DNA of 64,000 nucleotides from Marasmius tenuissimus (GCA_029532415.1 JAQOTA010000068.1:248001-312000); one strand, 5' to 3'. Numbered from the stretch's first letter, positions 33,701 through 46,558 are shown. A program made the numbers and translations. Notes: generated by a model not told the origin, from the sequence alone.

Positions 33701-35066
33701 ATGGCCGAGTGGACGCATTACTCCGAAGTCGATCCAGAATTTGCACCATTGCTCAGCTCTACACCAGCCCTACCCACTAATCTAACCGTCGAGCAGCTTA
33801 GAGAAAGTGTCGGCCCGGTAGTTGAGCAACAGAATAGCAAACTAGAACCCAATCTCCCCCCGAGTACGTCATGATCGCCGACATTGCAATGCGAGATACG
33901 AGAATTGAGGACATCCTCCCCTTAGGTTCCGACTATATCGTCACAGAACATGAAATTCCCGTTGGGGGAGGTGCTACAGTACTCGCAAGAAGCGTCGTAC
34001 CTACACCCCGGGATGGAGAAGATGGCACTTTCCCGCTGTTGTTTTGGATTCATGGTGGATGTACGACATTGCTTTGGCTTTGTGTATTGTCAGCGGCTAA
34101 TTTCTCTTCTGGTTCGCGATGACAGGCTTCATTTTGGGCGACCGCAATTTGGACGACTACTGGCTGAGGATCGCGAGTGTCAAAATCCGCATTGCTGTGG
34201 TTAACTGTGAATATCGGTGTGTGCCCGTCGTGCTTTAGAAGGACTCACAAGAGCTCATCCCCAACAAATATCGTCAGCCTGGCCCCAGAGTACCCGTTCC
34301 CTGCACCGGTAGACGACTGCTTCGCGGCTCTCAAATTTGTCGCTTCGAACCCTGAAAGGTTCTCTACATCGTTGAAGAAAGGGTTCCTCGTGGGTGGACA
34401 ATCTGCGGGCGGGAACCTGTCTGCCGTGATTGCGCATCTTGCTCGAGATGATTCATTCTTCGATGATAAGCCTGTGACGGGCCAGCTGCTTCACATTCCA
34501 GCCACAGTCCATCCTGAAGCTGTTCCCGAGAAGTGAGCTATGGCCGTGGAAGACACTGGATATGCGCTGACGTCTTTAGGTACAAATCCTTGTATTTGTC
34601 GCTCGAACAGAACAAGGACGCGCCGATATTGGACAAGAAAGTCATCGAGTGGTTCTATCGTGCGTGCTATCCGACTTCTGACGAGCGTTGCTTTGAACCT
34701 GACTCTACGAGAAAGCTTTGTACAAACCTCTTCCCACCGACACGAGATGCTCTCCCCTTCTGTTGGATACACATAAAGGATTGCCACCTGCATACTTCCA
34801 GATCTGCGGCCTCGATCCACTGCGTGACGAGGGCCTCATCTATGAGAAAGTGCTCAAAGAAGCAGGTGTTCCGACGAAACTCGACGTGTAAGTACACTTG
34901 ACTTCTCGGATGTCGAGTGTCACTCACCTTGTACGGCTCGACTAATAGATATCCTGGCGTACCTCATGGCTTTGAGGGTGGGCTTCCTCATCTCAAGCAA
35001 GCGGTGAAGCTTCGAGAGGACAAACATACTGGCTTGAGGTGGTTACTTGGCCAGAGAAACGCTTGA
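33701..35066 (+). CDS. Alpha/beta-hydrolase fold-3 protein, copy 3, altered oxyanion motif
   Basis: Starts [20 protein letters not shown] and shares the intron layout of its neighbours. The nucleophile elbow GGQSAGGNL, the acid [10 protein letters not shown] and the His in PGVPHGFE are intact. The oxyanion motif reads HGGC rather than HGGG, because the codon rebuilt across the second intron is TGC (GGA T|GC TTC). In this family the third Gly helps form the oxyanion hole, so activity may be changed. Ends [10 protein letters not shown]. No frame break was found, so I call it a real gene. Confidence 0.8.
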
Positions 35067-36221
35067 GTTACAGCCTGTATTCGTTACTGTGCAACGTGTG
35101 TCTGTGTACTGGATGTAACCCTCATGATGGTAGAGGTCTGGACATCGAGTAATAGAGGTATTTCGGAGTATCAAAGATTGAGATAATTCTGAGCAATTCG
35201 ACGGGAGATAGTCACTTAAAGTGAACATGGTGGACCGTGGTCGAGGTGAGGTCTATGCGTGCACCCAGGCCGGAACAACTTCTTCCGCGACCACCATGTC
35301 GTTCTTTCGATACGCGTTCGAGGACTCTCCTCAATCACCATAAATTCACTTCAGTCGACGCTGCTAATACGCCATTCGACTGTGAAGGTAAGCTCTCTAT
35401 TGATATCAGGTTTTCGTCAAGACTCACGCGGCATGCCCTTGCAGCTTCACCCTCCGACTTCTCATCAGCGCTCTCGAAGGGCTCAAGGACCACGATTGCA
35501 ACTCCTCTGAAACCTTCTTCACCGCCCAAAATTACCTACAACAGCCCTTGTGACGCAGGTAAGGCAATGTCAACCCACCTGTGAATCAAAAAATGTTTAC
35601 CATCCGATTTGTAGCACATCCAAGACAATTTCGGTCACCATTAATCATAAACCTGACGCTCAATGGGCTGGCTGGGGGACTGAACATTCTGTACAACGCC
35701 AACGACGCCGATAGACTTGGAGTTTCTAGGAGGTGAATCTGTGTTGTCGCGCACTGCGAGCGATTCAACCAAAGGCCTGGGTATCGCAGCATGCAGTCTG
35801 GAATTATGTTGAAGACGGGGAGTACTGGATGGACGACTGGTTTCTCATTGATTGGCCCGCTGAAGACGAAACAGGTACGTTGCAACCATCTATTCCTCAC
35901 GCCTAGGTCCTGAACGCAATGCGCTATGTACAGGATGAAAACTCGCCCTCGACTCAAAGAGAATAAATTTGAACTCTCCGAAATCCTGTTATCACATTAA
36001 CGAGGCTAGTGTTTTCGTTCAAGCAGAGGTCCCAGATCTTTTTGGCGTGTCCCAAAATCGCAAATGGCCCTCACGCGATTGGTTCCCTCGTGAGTTCTAA
36101 ACTCTTCTATCGTACCCCTTACCAAGTACAAATCATCTGACACAGAAAACCGCCCGAATTGCTTATATAGATCCCTGGTGAGAATTGGCCATCCTCTCTA
36201 GGACTCCCACCCACGATAAAC
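35067..36221 (+). other. Intergenic, possible gene relic
   Basis: The plus strand has coding-like blocks with good splice consensus. One block ends near 35388 at GTAAGC, with an acceptor near 35444. The next block (PSDFSSALSKGSRTTIATPL) ends near 35559 at GTAAGG, with an acceptor near 35617, and the following block (FRSPLIINLTLNGLAGGLNI) then meets a stop. A start codon before the first block (ATGTCGTTCTTTCG at about 35297) is out of frame with it. No family is recognised. A TATATAG box at 36164-36170 belongs to the next hydrolase gene. Confidence 0.3.
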
Positions 36222-37582
36222 ATGGCCGAGTGGACTCATTACTCTGAGATCGACCCAGAGTTTGCACCATTGGTGGACGCTCTTCCAGCTCTGCCTGTTA
36301 ATCTACCTGTCGAAGAGATTCGAGGTTTCTACAACACGGCTACCGAGCAAAGAAGAAGCAAATCCGAATCGAGTCTACCCCCGAGTATGTTATCATGACC
36401 ATCGAAGTCGAGAACACAACAAGGCCTAACATTATTTCTTCCATAGGCTCTGAGTATACCGTTACGGAACACGAGATTGCCGTTGGTGGTGGCGTCACCG
36501 TCCTCGCAAGGAGCATAGTGCCTACCCCTCGCGATGGAGAAGATGGAGCCTTTCCGCTGTTATTTTGGATTCATGGTGGAGGTGCGAGGCCCTTTGTGTT
36601 TGAGCGAGGGCCAATGGCTGACTTTGCTTCTCGCACATGACAGGGTTCATCTTAGGTGACCGCAATATGGATGACTACTGGCTGAGAACTGCAAGTGTCG
36701 AAGTCCGCATCTCTGTCGTCAACTGTGAATACCGGTGCGTAACTGCCGAATTGTGAACGAGGCCAGCACTCACCAACACATACATCGGTCAGCTTAGCGC
36801 CAGAGCATCCGTACCCTGCAGCAGTGCATGACTGCTTTGCAGCTCTGAAGTTTGTGGCATCCAGCCCAGAAAAGTTCTCCGCTTCATTGAAGAAAGGGTT
36901 CCTGGTGGGCGGCACATCTGCGGGCGGGAGATTGACTGCTGTTATGTCTCACCTCGTTCGAGACGACCCGTTCTTTAATGACAAACCTGTGACTGGGCAG
37001 CTACTTCACATCCCGGGCGTAGTCCATCACTCCGTCGTTCCTGAAAAGCGAGTTGCCGATCTTGATGTTACCGTTCGGGCAGCGCTGACCTAAAACATCT
37101 TTAGATACAAATCTTTATATCGATCAATCGAACAGAATAAGGACGCACCGATATTAAGCAGAAGCGGCATGGACCACTTCTATGGTGGGTATCATCTTGT
37201 TCTCAATGAACGATCACCTTCGCTGATTCTCTGAAAGCTATGTACAAGCCAGTGCCCACCGAGACGAAATACTCCCCCTTGCTGTTGGAAACACACAAAG
37301 GCCTTCCACCTGCGTACTTGCAAGTCTGTGGACTTGACCCATTGCGCGATGATGGGCTCATCTATGAGAAAGTGCTGAGAGAGGCCAATGTCCCTACGAA
37401 ACTCGAAGTGTACGCACGTTTCTATTTCCTGGCCGCTAAGAATACCCCTTGATGTCCAATGTTTGGCAAACAGATACCCTGGTGTACCCCATGGCTTCGA
37501 GTCTGTGTTTCCTCATCTCAAGCAGGCGGTGAAGCTTCGGGAGGATACTCGTACAGGATTGAGGTGGTTACTTAACCAGTGA
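36222..37582 (+). CDS. Alpha/beta-hydrolase fold-3 protein, copy 4, 334 residues
   Basis: Seven exons: 36222-36384, 36447-36581, 36644-36734, 36793-37047, 37105-37184, 37238-37409 and 37474-37582. They sum to 1005 nt, 334 residues plus stop. The intron after exon 4 starts with GC (AA|GCGAGT) where the three paralogues have GT; only this donor keeps the frame. Motifs: [30 protein letters not shown] and PGVPHGFE. No signal peptide is seen. Ends LRWLLNQ, two to five residues shorter than the other copies. It is the rightmost of the array. Confidence 0.85.
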
Positions 37583-37897
37583 AATGCTCGAAGTGGAGCG
37601 GCTTGTGCATAACCTTTCAATTTTGAGTACATGTACAGTCATTGAATGAGAACAAAAAACTTGCACTTGACGCGCTCGACGTCGTCAGTCTATCGTGAGC
37701 TCCACGCCTGTAGAGGTCAGCGACCAGCTGAGTGAGCAGGTGGTGTACAGCCACATATTTGCCCCTTGTTGTCGTTTCTCGCAGCCTGCACCATTGGTCT
37801 TGTCGCCCAGCATTGGCGACAAAAATCGAGGTGCGTTTACCCAAAGTTTTATCCATCTTTAGTCACCTCTGAGCTTTATTGGTTGAAGACAGAGACG

Positions 37898-39530
37898 GTG
37901 GTACCCCAAAATCTCCTCGAGACATCACGATCTCCGCACGCTTCATTTTTCTCGTCGCAAGAGACCTCGGCATGGATCCAGGACGCGGAAGAGGAAATAT
38001 TCAAGTATCAGACGGCGATACAGAAACTTCAAAACGATATTGAGCAACTGCAATGGAAAGAACTAGCGGCCCGTCGCGGTATTGCTCGATACTCTTCCCT
38101 CATCCCCCATCCGAAAACCTCCATCGGAGGTCCTTCGTCGAATTTTCTGGTTTGGGTCTGTTCCAAATAATCCTGGGCATCCTCGCGAAGATCCATTCTG
38201 GGAGTCTGGCGCATTTACGCTTAGCAGTGTTTGTATACGATGGCGGGAGATCGCTCTCAAGGCACCAGAGCTTTGGGCAACCATGCCGTTTCGCTAACCT
38301 GCCCTGCTTTCTGTCCAAACTGCGCTCAAACAATCAGGTTACCATCTGATCGCACTCGACATCAATGACTGGACCTACCATTACACCGAAAACAATGGTT
38401 TCTTGAATAAATTCTATCGCATCGTCACGGAACATGGATCTCGTTGGCACGAGATTAACCTTGCTGGCGCCTCTTCCACGCTCATCTTCTATATCTTAGA
38501 CCATCCACCAGTGGAGGCGCCATTTCTGGAATCAGTCAATTGCCGTGATGTTCACTTTGACGACCTCTTTGACAACAGCCTTCCAGACGCCCTAAACATA
38601 CAGAGTCTCGCCCTCGTGTTCTTCGAGCCGGAACAACTTGGGCCTACTGATGTGGTTTCGAACTGCCTCCCATCGGGGGATACCCTGCGACATCTCAAGG
38701 AAGAGTATGACGGCCAGGATACGTTGTAAGGGATCCTCTAGTCGTCACGATCGGGGACGAACTTGGAACCATTGACTAGTGACTCACAGCGCATATCATG
38801 AGCATAAACCTCACTCATAAGTCCGCACACGCTTAAGCGGGTGTCAACGACCTCGTCACCTCCACGATCAGCTCCCTAGATCTTCACATATCAGGTATCG
38901 ACGGGTTTCACGATCTTGTGGGCGACTTTTTTTTGACCCTCGGCTGTATCCTCTTTGATATCCCTCGGCATTTCCTGTCAATTACCGTCCCCTTCCCTTT
39001 GACACGTTCTGCGGGGATTCTTGCCCCGCGAGTGCTTTGAGCGCTCCCGTTTCACTCTGACGACCCTCAGCCTTCACGGGCTTCCATCAAAAGAGTCCGA
39101 CGTCCTGTTGATACTGCAGCTGGCTCCTTTGATTCACACTTTCACCCTTGCCGAGGTCACAGTAACCAAAACCCGGGCGGCACGGTCTGCCGAGCCTCTC
39201 CACTTGTCCCACACCATAACGAAGACCCTCCTACGACGGTTGTACGGTAGTACACTATCATCTGACATCTTCGAGACTCAGCATCCCGTCGCCACCCAGC
39301 TTACCTTCCTCAGACTCGAAGCAAATCTTCACTTCGACACCGACCAAGAATTCGCGGATTCGGTGAATCGCGACGGTCCAGGACAGGAATCGATGGACCG
39401 CTGGAGAGGCTTCGGATGGTCGAGCTTCATGTAAACAACTGAAAGCTTGCTCCGGAACTTTATACCTCTAAAGTGGACGGAGAATAAAATGATGATCAGT
39501 GTAGTGAACGATGGAGCATGAGTCATTTGA
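37898..39530 (+). pseudogene. F-box pseudogene with lost start codon
   Basis: Homologous to the gene at 22095 along its length. The expected ATG is GTG (37898-37900), giving VPQNLLETSRSPHASFF. Frameshifts occur near 38097 (inside the F-box; the second frame reads SPIRKPPSEVLRRIFWFGS then SSVCIRWREIALKAPELW), between 38297 and 38403, after 38728 and near 39390. An in-frame TGA replaces the Arg codon near the end (MMISVVNDGA then stop). It cannot produce a full F-box protein. Confidence 0.85.
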
Positions 39531-39903
39531 CCGGTCTCGTGCAACAGGTCTAGCACCTTTTTGACCTTCCTCCCACCCTCGACCTTCCTTTCGCTATTGC
39601 TCATTGAGGACTGCCTCTCGAGAGATAGGTAAATATCACTCTCGTGCGTATCAAATCTGGATTCGTGTGTGCTTCAGTAGCGAAAGATCTATCATCACAG
39701 TTCAACGGATGAGCATGATGAAGCCTGTACTTGGTGTGCACAGGTGTGCACAACGAACACCGTTGTGCTGATGATCATGATTCTTGTCTCAGATATGTGG
39801 TAGATAGCCGACTTAAAGCTGAAAGTATGGACCATGTGAGTTATGTAAAAGGCCGGTCGTTTTCCCTGTTGGTGACCTTGACCAGACCCCCGCCATCATC
39901 ACC

Positions 39904-42298
39904 ATGCTTTTCAGGCTGCAAATTAGTTTACTCTTCTTTCTTTTCAGTTTTGCCATCGCCCAAAAGTTTACCTCCCCTTCACAATGGCGGGTAAGTGAAA
40001 GGCCCGGCTCTCTCATGTTCGCAGCGCTCAAGAGAATCTTCTCTCTGTCATACAGAAACCACACATGACCATATCTGGCCAAGAGCGAACACAGCGTGCC
40101 TCCGAGACATTCAAGACGACGATGAGAATCTTCGACATTTCTTCCGGTCAATTTCCAGACACTTACTGGGCAGTCGCGGCACCTTTTTATGTGTCTATGG
40201 CTGAGTTTGACCTGGCAACAAACGGGACGCTTTACAGGGATGACTTACTCTCGTATTTTCCGAAGGCCGAGGTTGCCAGACGTGGATTTCTTGATCAGTT
40301 GTGAGTGTGCTCTCTCGAGCTTTGAAAGTTACACTGACTGGTGCCCTTCGAAAAGTGTCGGTCTACTCTCTAAAACTTGATTCCTCATGTGATGTCGCTG
40401 ACGTTAGGTCATCACGACCAGCTTGATTATGGGTTGTAAGAATCAGTTCTAACTTCTCAACTACTATGAACGCAGGAGGCTGACATCAGGCACTCAGAAT
40501 GTACGGGATTGCCGCCGCCGAAGCTTCTTCCGCATACAAGGACGGTGCTTTCCTAACCTGGGCAGAAACAGCATGGAGCTCGGCTCGCCCCTTCGTCATT
40601 TCCGATAGGGATGTTGCATCCGGAAGATCCCTCGGAAAGTCAACCGTCGTCCAAAAAAACTGCTCGGGAGGCGAGCTTCACTCACGAGTCATTCGACAAG
40701 AACTCATTTTGATCTTCTTCAGCTTCGCTGTCAGGAGGAGGATACTGGGCAAGTCGGTTCTACATGATCACCTCGATGGTTTTGACATCGTCACCTCGTC
40801 CTATTAGCAAACCAATGCCTCTATTCCCGACTTGAACATGAAAACCACGGGGTGACTCGTCTTCAATCTTTGCTTACGCTCAATACTGAAGACTTGGCTC
40901 CAGGCTCTTTTTTATGTTTAGTGCCGTCAATTCTGGTTGAAGGACAATTGACTGATGCCACCATCACAAGATTATCTGGCCTGCTTGCCGAAATAACGCA
41001 GAACCAAACCTACTTGGACGCCGCTTCTCAATCCCTTGACTTCATTTACAATCACCTGTATAATGATCAAAATATCGTTGAGGACACAATCTTCTCTGAT
41101 ACGTGCAAAACCACATCGTTTATCCTTCCGTATAACTCAGCCTACATGATCGAAGGAATGTCGATTCTTTCTAGTATCACGAAGAATCAATCGACACTAC
41201 AGCTGTATGTTCGCCTTCCTCACACCACATCGACGTTCAGACCGTTCAAAGACCTCGCTGTACTTAGGCTTCGGGATACACTTGCGGCAACGGTGTACAA
41301 CAAGGCTTGGCAGGGAGACGATGGAATCATCTCGTATGGATGTAGGTTCGAGTCAGGTCAAACGCGGTCTGTTTTACACCTCACAGACATAAATATTCCA
41401 AGCTGGTCACTCGGGCGACCGCGACATGGTCCACGCGCTTTCGACAGTATATCAACGAGGTTCCACCGCACCAGATCTCCGGAACTACATTCGCGACTAC
41501 TTGACGGTGCAGGTAAAGCTCATCTGTATCATTTTGTATAACTAGCAACGCTGACCACTCACCAAACTGACGCAGTACAATGCCCTGTCCGACCTCGCTA
41601 CAAATAGTAGTGGTATCTATGGTAGCTCATGGGTTGGACCTCCAGAAACTCAACTGAACGCAGGTGCCCAGTTAACAGCACTCACGCTCCTCACCGGCGC
41701 CATCCTACTTCGGAACGATACTGATGATACGAATACTCGGCCAGCAGGCCCAGAGTCGACACAACCACGCGGAACGCTACCAAACTCGGATAGCGGATCC
41801 ACAGACATCGCAGCCATTATTGGAGGGTCCATTGGAGGAACCCTATTTTTATTTTTGATGTGCTCAGGGATCGGAATCTGGTGGCTGCGGCGTTGCCGTC
41901 GTCAGCAGAAGGCAGTTGATACCTTGGGGGCTCACAAAGGTCACCAGCCATCCGCAAATGGCACGACCTTGGATTATCTCGTGATTGCTCCCTTTACAGA
42001 ACAATCGAAGAACAGAAGTGAACATGTAGAATCACTAGAAGTGCAGACTGGAGGAGTTCATCAGGACCTCAAACAGAAAAATACTCATACCATTGCTCCA
42101 ATCTGTGGTCTAGGTCCTCCCCCATCCCACCGTAGCAACACTACGAGTGGCACCGATTACCAGGGTACTGAGTCAACGATGAATGAACTTGTAGCAGACG
42201 TACGGACTCTACGTCTGCAGCACTCGTACCTCCAGAAGAGGATATGGGAGGAGGACAAAAGCCCACCACCGGGATACTATCCCGTCCGTTCAGAGTGA
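39904..42298 (+). CDS. GH76-like type I membrane protein, copy 2
   Basis: Signal peptide MLFRLQISLLFFLFSFAIAQ. Same exon plan as the other copies: 1-nt exon T at 40356 between introns 40301-40355 and 40357-40421; GC donor at 40749 after GGGYW; 12-nt exon at 40904-40915. The ectodomain carries LDYGL, YGIAAAEASSAYKD, LSGLLAE and NSAYMIEGMSIL. The usual SGDW motif reads SGDR. One membrane span (IIGGSIGGTLFLFLMCSGIGIW) is followed by a tail with LVADVRTLRLQHSYLQKRIW and PPPGY. The tail stops about 12 residues earlier than in its neighbours, directly after YYPVRSE. It is probably functional, although these changes suggest relaxed constraint. Confidence 0.75.
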
Positions 42299-42892
42299 GC
42301 AATGCTGAGCAGGGAGAGGGGATGATACGTAAAGGAGCTGTACGGTTGTCGACTTGGTATTGATAGAACAAATTTTGCGTTTGTATTTGCAGGCGTCAAA
42401 CTATCAGGTCTGGTGCCGGGGCGGAAAAAGGAATCGGTTGCAAGAAACTCGGTAGAATCACACAAGGTGAAGTCAAACCTCCGGCCTACTTCGTAATGAG
42501 AGTGCTGCCAGTGGGACATTGTAATTTGTAACGGGAAAGAGTGACCGTACAGCCACCGTTAATTTGGTGCCCACTGCCATGACTCATCGTTTCTCACGCG
42601 CCCGGTACCGTCTGTTCCGTTCTGGTTTGGGTGTCATTTCTAGTCAAGTCAATTCCCCCTCTGATCAGTTCAAACGTTGAACGTTCGCGTTCAATCCTAT
42701 CCTCAACTTCTCTATCTCTCCGAACTTCACATGCCCCGAAACAGTAAAGCTCCAGCGGCCAATACCCTCAACCGACGGATCCCGAAAACGCCCTGGAAAG
42801 AGTGTGATCTGCCCATGCCTCCTTCGCAACTAGGCGCATATTCCAAGCGTTTTTGGATCTGGTAAAACGTTGATGGTTTGGCACAAAAAAAA

Positions 42893-43005
42893 AGGATCAG
42901 TTGGGAGGTTACAGAAGGTTGAGCTTCATGTAGACAATCAAACACTTCCTTTGGAGCTTTACGTGGATCGAGCGACAAGATGACTATGGGGAATGGTGGA
43001 GTCAG
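42893..43005 (+). pseudogene. F-box gene 3'-end fragment
   Basis: A stretch of about 100 bp matches the end of the F-box family: KVELHVDNQTLPLELY compares with TVELHVHGGKLSPENF near the end of the gene at 22095, followed by a decayed equivalent of KWVESDGMMVSV. Nothing else of the gene remains, so it is a duplicated scrap. Confidence 0.5.
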
Positions 43006-43364
43006 ACAAATCATTTCACGGAAAGAGAGCCTGTTGTATATTGCAGTAAGCATGATTGTGTGCATCTTCCGTTTCCATCTCCTCTATTCCACACGCATTG
43101 CCATCACGATCTTTCCTTGTATGTTGTTCATCGAGGAGCTTCACAATATAGGGAGTAGTACGTCAATGAACAACTCCCGTGCATATCAAACTTCGATCTA
43201 CTATGTGATTCTCCGGCTACAGACCATCCATAAAATGAAATCAGTATGAGAAATCCTGCTTTAAACGGGTGTTTGGATCACAATCCCGTACGTATTTACG
43301 TCGCGATCATCGCTGGCTGGGAGCTATGGTGGGGCGACCCGAATCTTTATGTCTAAAGAAACAG

Positions 43365-43371
43365 TATAAAG
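43365..43371 (+). promoter_or_regulatory. TATA box of GH76-like copy 3
   Basis: TATAAAGGCTG lies 45 bp upstream of the first ATG. Confidence 0.55.
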
Positions 43372-43409
43372 GCTGCTCGTTCTCACCGTCAGTGTCATCC
43401 CACGAAATC

Positions 43410-45864
43410 ATGATCATCGCTATGCTCACCAGGCTGCAGATTGGTTTGGCCTCCTTCCTTCTCAGTTCTGCCATCGCTCAACAGTTCTCCCCCTCTCCTC
43501 CACTATGGCGGGTACGTGAAAGAACCTCTCTCCTGTTGGCGTCACTCATTCGGAAATGCTCTCTTCTCCATTCAGAAACCGAATATGACGATCTCTTCAC
43601 AAGAGCGAATACAACGTGCCTCTGACACACTGAGAACAACAATGGGAGGCTTCGACGATTTGTCTGGTCAATTCACGAACACCTACTGGGGAGATACGGG
43701 GCCTTTCTACATAAACATGGCTGAGTTTGACCTAGTAACCAACGGGACACAATATAAAGATAGGTTGTTGTCGTACTTTCCGAAGGCGGAGGTTTCCAGA
43801 CGTGGATTTCTCGATCAGTTGTGAGTGTGTCTTTCGAGATTTTGGAGTCCTACGACTAATGATATACTCTGAAAAGTGTTAGTCTACCATTCGAGACCCG
43901 ATTCCTTTCATTACTTCGCTGACGTCCATTCATTATTACCGCCAGCTTGACTTCGGATTGTAAGTATTGGTTCTTAATAACTATGAATGCAGGAGGCTAA
44001 GCGTCAGGCATTCAGAGTGTACGGGATCGCCGCCGCCGAAGCTTATTCCGCATACACAGATGAGGCTTTCCTGGGCTGGGCAGAAACAGCATGGAACTCG
44101 GCCCACCCCTTCGTTGTTTCAAACAGTGATGTTCAATCTGGAAGAGCCCTCGGAAAGTCAACCGTCGTCCAGGAAAACTGTTCGGGAGGTGAGCGTTGGG
44201 TCTCATACTCAGGAATAATTCGACGAGAACTTACTTCGATTCTCTTTAGCTTCGTTGGCAGGAGGAGGGTTCTGGGCAAGTTAACTCAATACAGTTACCT
44301 CGACGGTTATTGACGTAGTCGCCTCACCTGATTAGCAAACCAACGCTTCTATTACCGCCCTGAATATGAAAACCACAGGGTAGCTTGCCATTTATTTCTA
44401 GTTATCATTCGACTTATACTAAACCAATCGACTCTAGATCTTTTATGATGTATAGTATCGTCGGGTTTTATTGAACCAACGGCCAACTTACACTACTATC
44501 ACAAGATTATCCGGGCTTCTCGCTGAAGGAACAGGGAATCAAACCTACTTGGACGCGGCCTTTGAATCCCTCAACTTCGTATTTGCGCATCTGTATAACA
44601 ATCAGCATGTCGTAGAAGACACAATCTTTTCCGATACATGCGAGGTCGACACATTGATTCTCCCTTACAATTCTGCCTACATGATTGAAGGGATGTCCAT
44701 TCTATCTTCTATCACGAAGAACCAGTCGATGATACAGTCGTGAGTTCAAGCTATCTTTGTCGCTTTAGCGCAAGTGCTCAAAGATATTTGAACGTGTGTC
44801 GTACAGGCTCCGAGAAACACTTGCAACGACGGTCTATAACAAGGTATGGCAGGGTAATAACGGGATCATTTCCTATGGAAGTAAGCATCGACTTCTCGAT
44901 ATCTCGTATAAAGTTTCAGGCTAAAAGCAGATGTGAATCGTTTGGCTACAAGGCGAAAACTCCGGTGACTGGACCATGGTTCATGCACTTTCGAGTCTCT
45001 ACCGTCGAAATTTCTCTTCGCCGGATCTCCAGGATTACGTTCGTGACTACCTGGCAGTACAGGTGGGCATTCCATAACTGTCTCTGTTTTTGTTCCATTG
45101 CCGTAGCTGACTAATAAATATAGTATAATGCCCTACTCGATTTTGCTACCGTGGGTGGCAACATATACGGTATTTCATGGACTGGGGATCCGGGCACACA
45201 ACTGAACCCTATCAGCCAGACGGCTGCGCTCACGGTCCTCATAAGTGCTATCACGCTTGAGAACTCCCCTTCTAGTGCCCCCGTACCAGCAAAGTCGAGT
45301 AGCGCACCCCCAGATCCCAGCCCGACTGATAGCACTCACACTCATCAGCCTCCGAGCAATAGGGCCATCATTGGAGGTTCTGTAGGAGGAGTGCTTGTCG
45401 TGGTAGGCTTGGGAATCGGAATCTGGTGGTTGCTGTGTCGCCGTCGTCGCGACAAAGTGGATAAGGCCCCTGGGACTCACAAAGACCACGGGCCATTCTT
45501 CGATGGCGTGACATCGAATCATCTCGCGGTTTCTCCCTTTACAGAACACCTGAGAAACAGAGGTGAACCCGTTCAGTCACTGGGAGGTACCAGTATCATT
45601 TCACAGAGTCACCAGCAGGAGACTGGACACCTCGCTTCAACACGTCGTTCAGCTCCTACGTCATCTTATCGGAGCAGTTTCACAAATAGCACCGGTCAGG
45701 GTACTTCATCGGTGAACGAGCTTGTGGCAGAACTACGGACGCTGCGGCTGCAACAATCACGCCTATTGGAAAGGGCATGGGAGGAAGAGGATAGCCCCCC
45801 ACCACAATACTACTCCGTCCGTTCAGCACGAAGTGAGCAGTGCAAGGAGGCGAAAGAAAAGTGA
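43410..45864 (+). CDS. GH76-like type I membrane protein, copy 3
   Basis: The first ATG gives MIIAMLTRLQIGLASFLLSS; the second Met, at 43422, matches the start of copy 1 and is an equally good start. Exon 2 reads MTISSQERIQRAS..FLDQ. A 1-nt exon T at 43877 lies between introns 43821-43876 and 43878-43945. Then come LDFGL, YGIAAAEAYSAYTD, LAGGGFW with a GC donor at 44276, QTNASITALNMKTTG, a 12-nt exon (44438-44449), LSGLLAE, NSAYMIEGMSIL and SGDWTMVHALSS. One membrane span (IIGGSVGGVLVVVGLGIGIW) precedes a basic stop-transfer segment. The tail has LVAELRTLRLQQSRLLERAW and PPPQY. Expected at the plasma membrane with the GH76-like domain outside. All exons join in frame. Confidence 0.8.
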
Positions 45865-46558
45865 TATTTACAATGCTCGTGTTGTCAAAGTATCAATCAA
45901 ACTTTTGTATCACTACACACGGGTGCTGAATCGGAAGAGGTAGCTGAGTGTGCGATATCACTGGAGTACAGCACGACTTCGCGGATAAATTTGGAGAACC
46001 TCCCCTTTAAGAACGAGTTCTATCTCCGGTCAAAGTTCGAGTTCACCGGCCTCCCTCCCGTCATTCCCTCCCACTCACGACAGCATCCAAGTCTCATGAT
46101 AGATCCATCGACCCTCCTTCATCTACCGGAGCAAATCTACGAATAACAAGGATCGGGATACTACATCAGTGAACGAGCTTGTGGCAGAATTACGGGCTTT
46201 ACGGCTACAAAGATCACGCCTGCTGGAGAGGACGCGGGAGGTACTTAGTGACAGTATCCCACCAGAAGTCTATTCCATCCGCTCGAAGTGTAGTGGAAGC
46301 CTGCGCGGGCCTGTCTTACCCGCTCGTGCTCACATCCGTAGTACGATTATGCAGGCTGGGAAGGGAGATTAGCGCCGTTCGTGCTCGGATTCTCGGACCA
46401 CCGAGACGTTCTCCCACACTCACTTTGATCATGACTATAGGCGCCAGAGATCCGTAGTGCTGTGGCCCGAGCGGCGAGACATAGACAACAACAATGTACG
46501 TTATGAGGCCGCCCATTTTCATCGTTTCTAGCGTCCTCTGATAAGGTCCCCCGTCATC
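45865..46558. other. Intergenic with a GH76-like tail relic
   Basis: The region between copies 3 and 4 holds a degraded duplicate of the cytoplasmic-tail coding end of copy 3 (listed separately) and the promoter region of copy 4. I see no other gene. Confidence 0.45.
46118..46310 (+). pseudogene. Relic of a GH76-like cytoplasmic tail
   Basis: The frame reads TSVNELVAELRALRLQRSRL then ERTREV and PPEVYSIRS, closely matching the tail of copy 3 (SVNELVAELRTLRLQQSRLL..PPPQYYSVRS). Nothing upstream of the tail remains. It lies just downstream of copy 3, so it marks a lost tandem copy or unequal crossover. Confidence 0.7.

Larger units (their letters stand above)
42299..43409. other. Intergenic between GH76-like copies 2 and 3
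   Basis: Apart from the F-box 3'-end fragment listed separately and the promoter of copy 3, no gene is seen. Confidence 0.45.
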
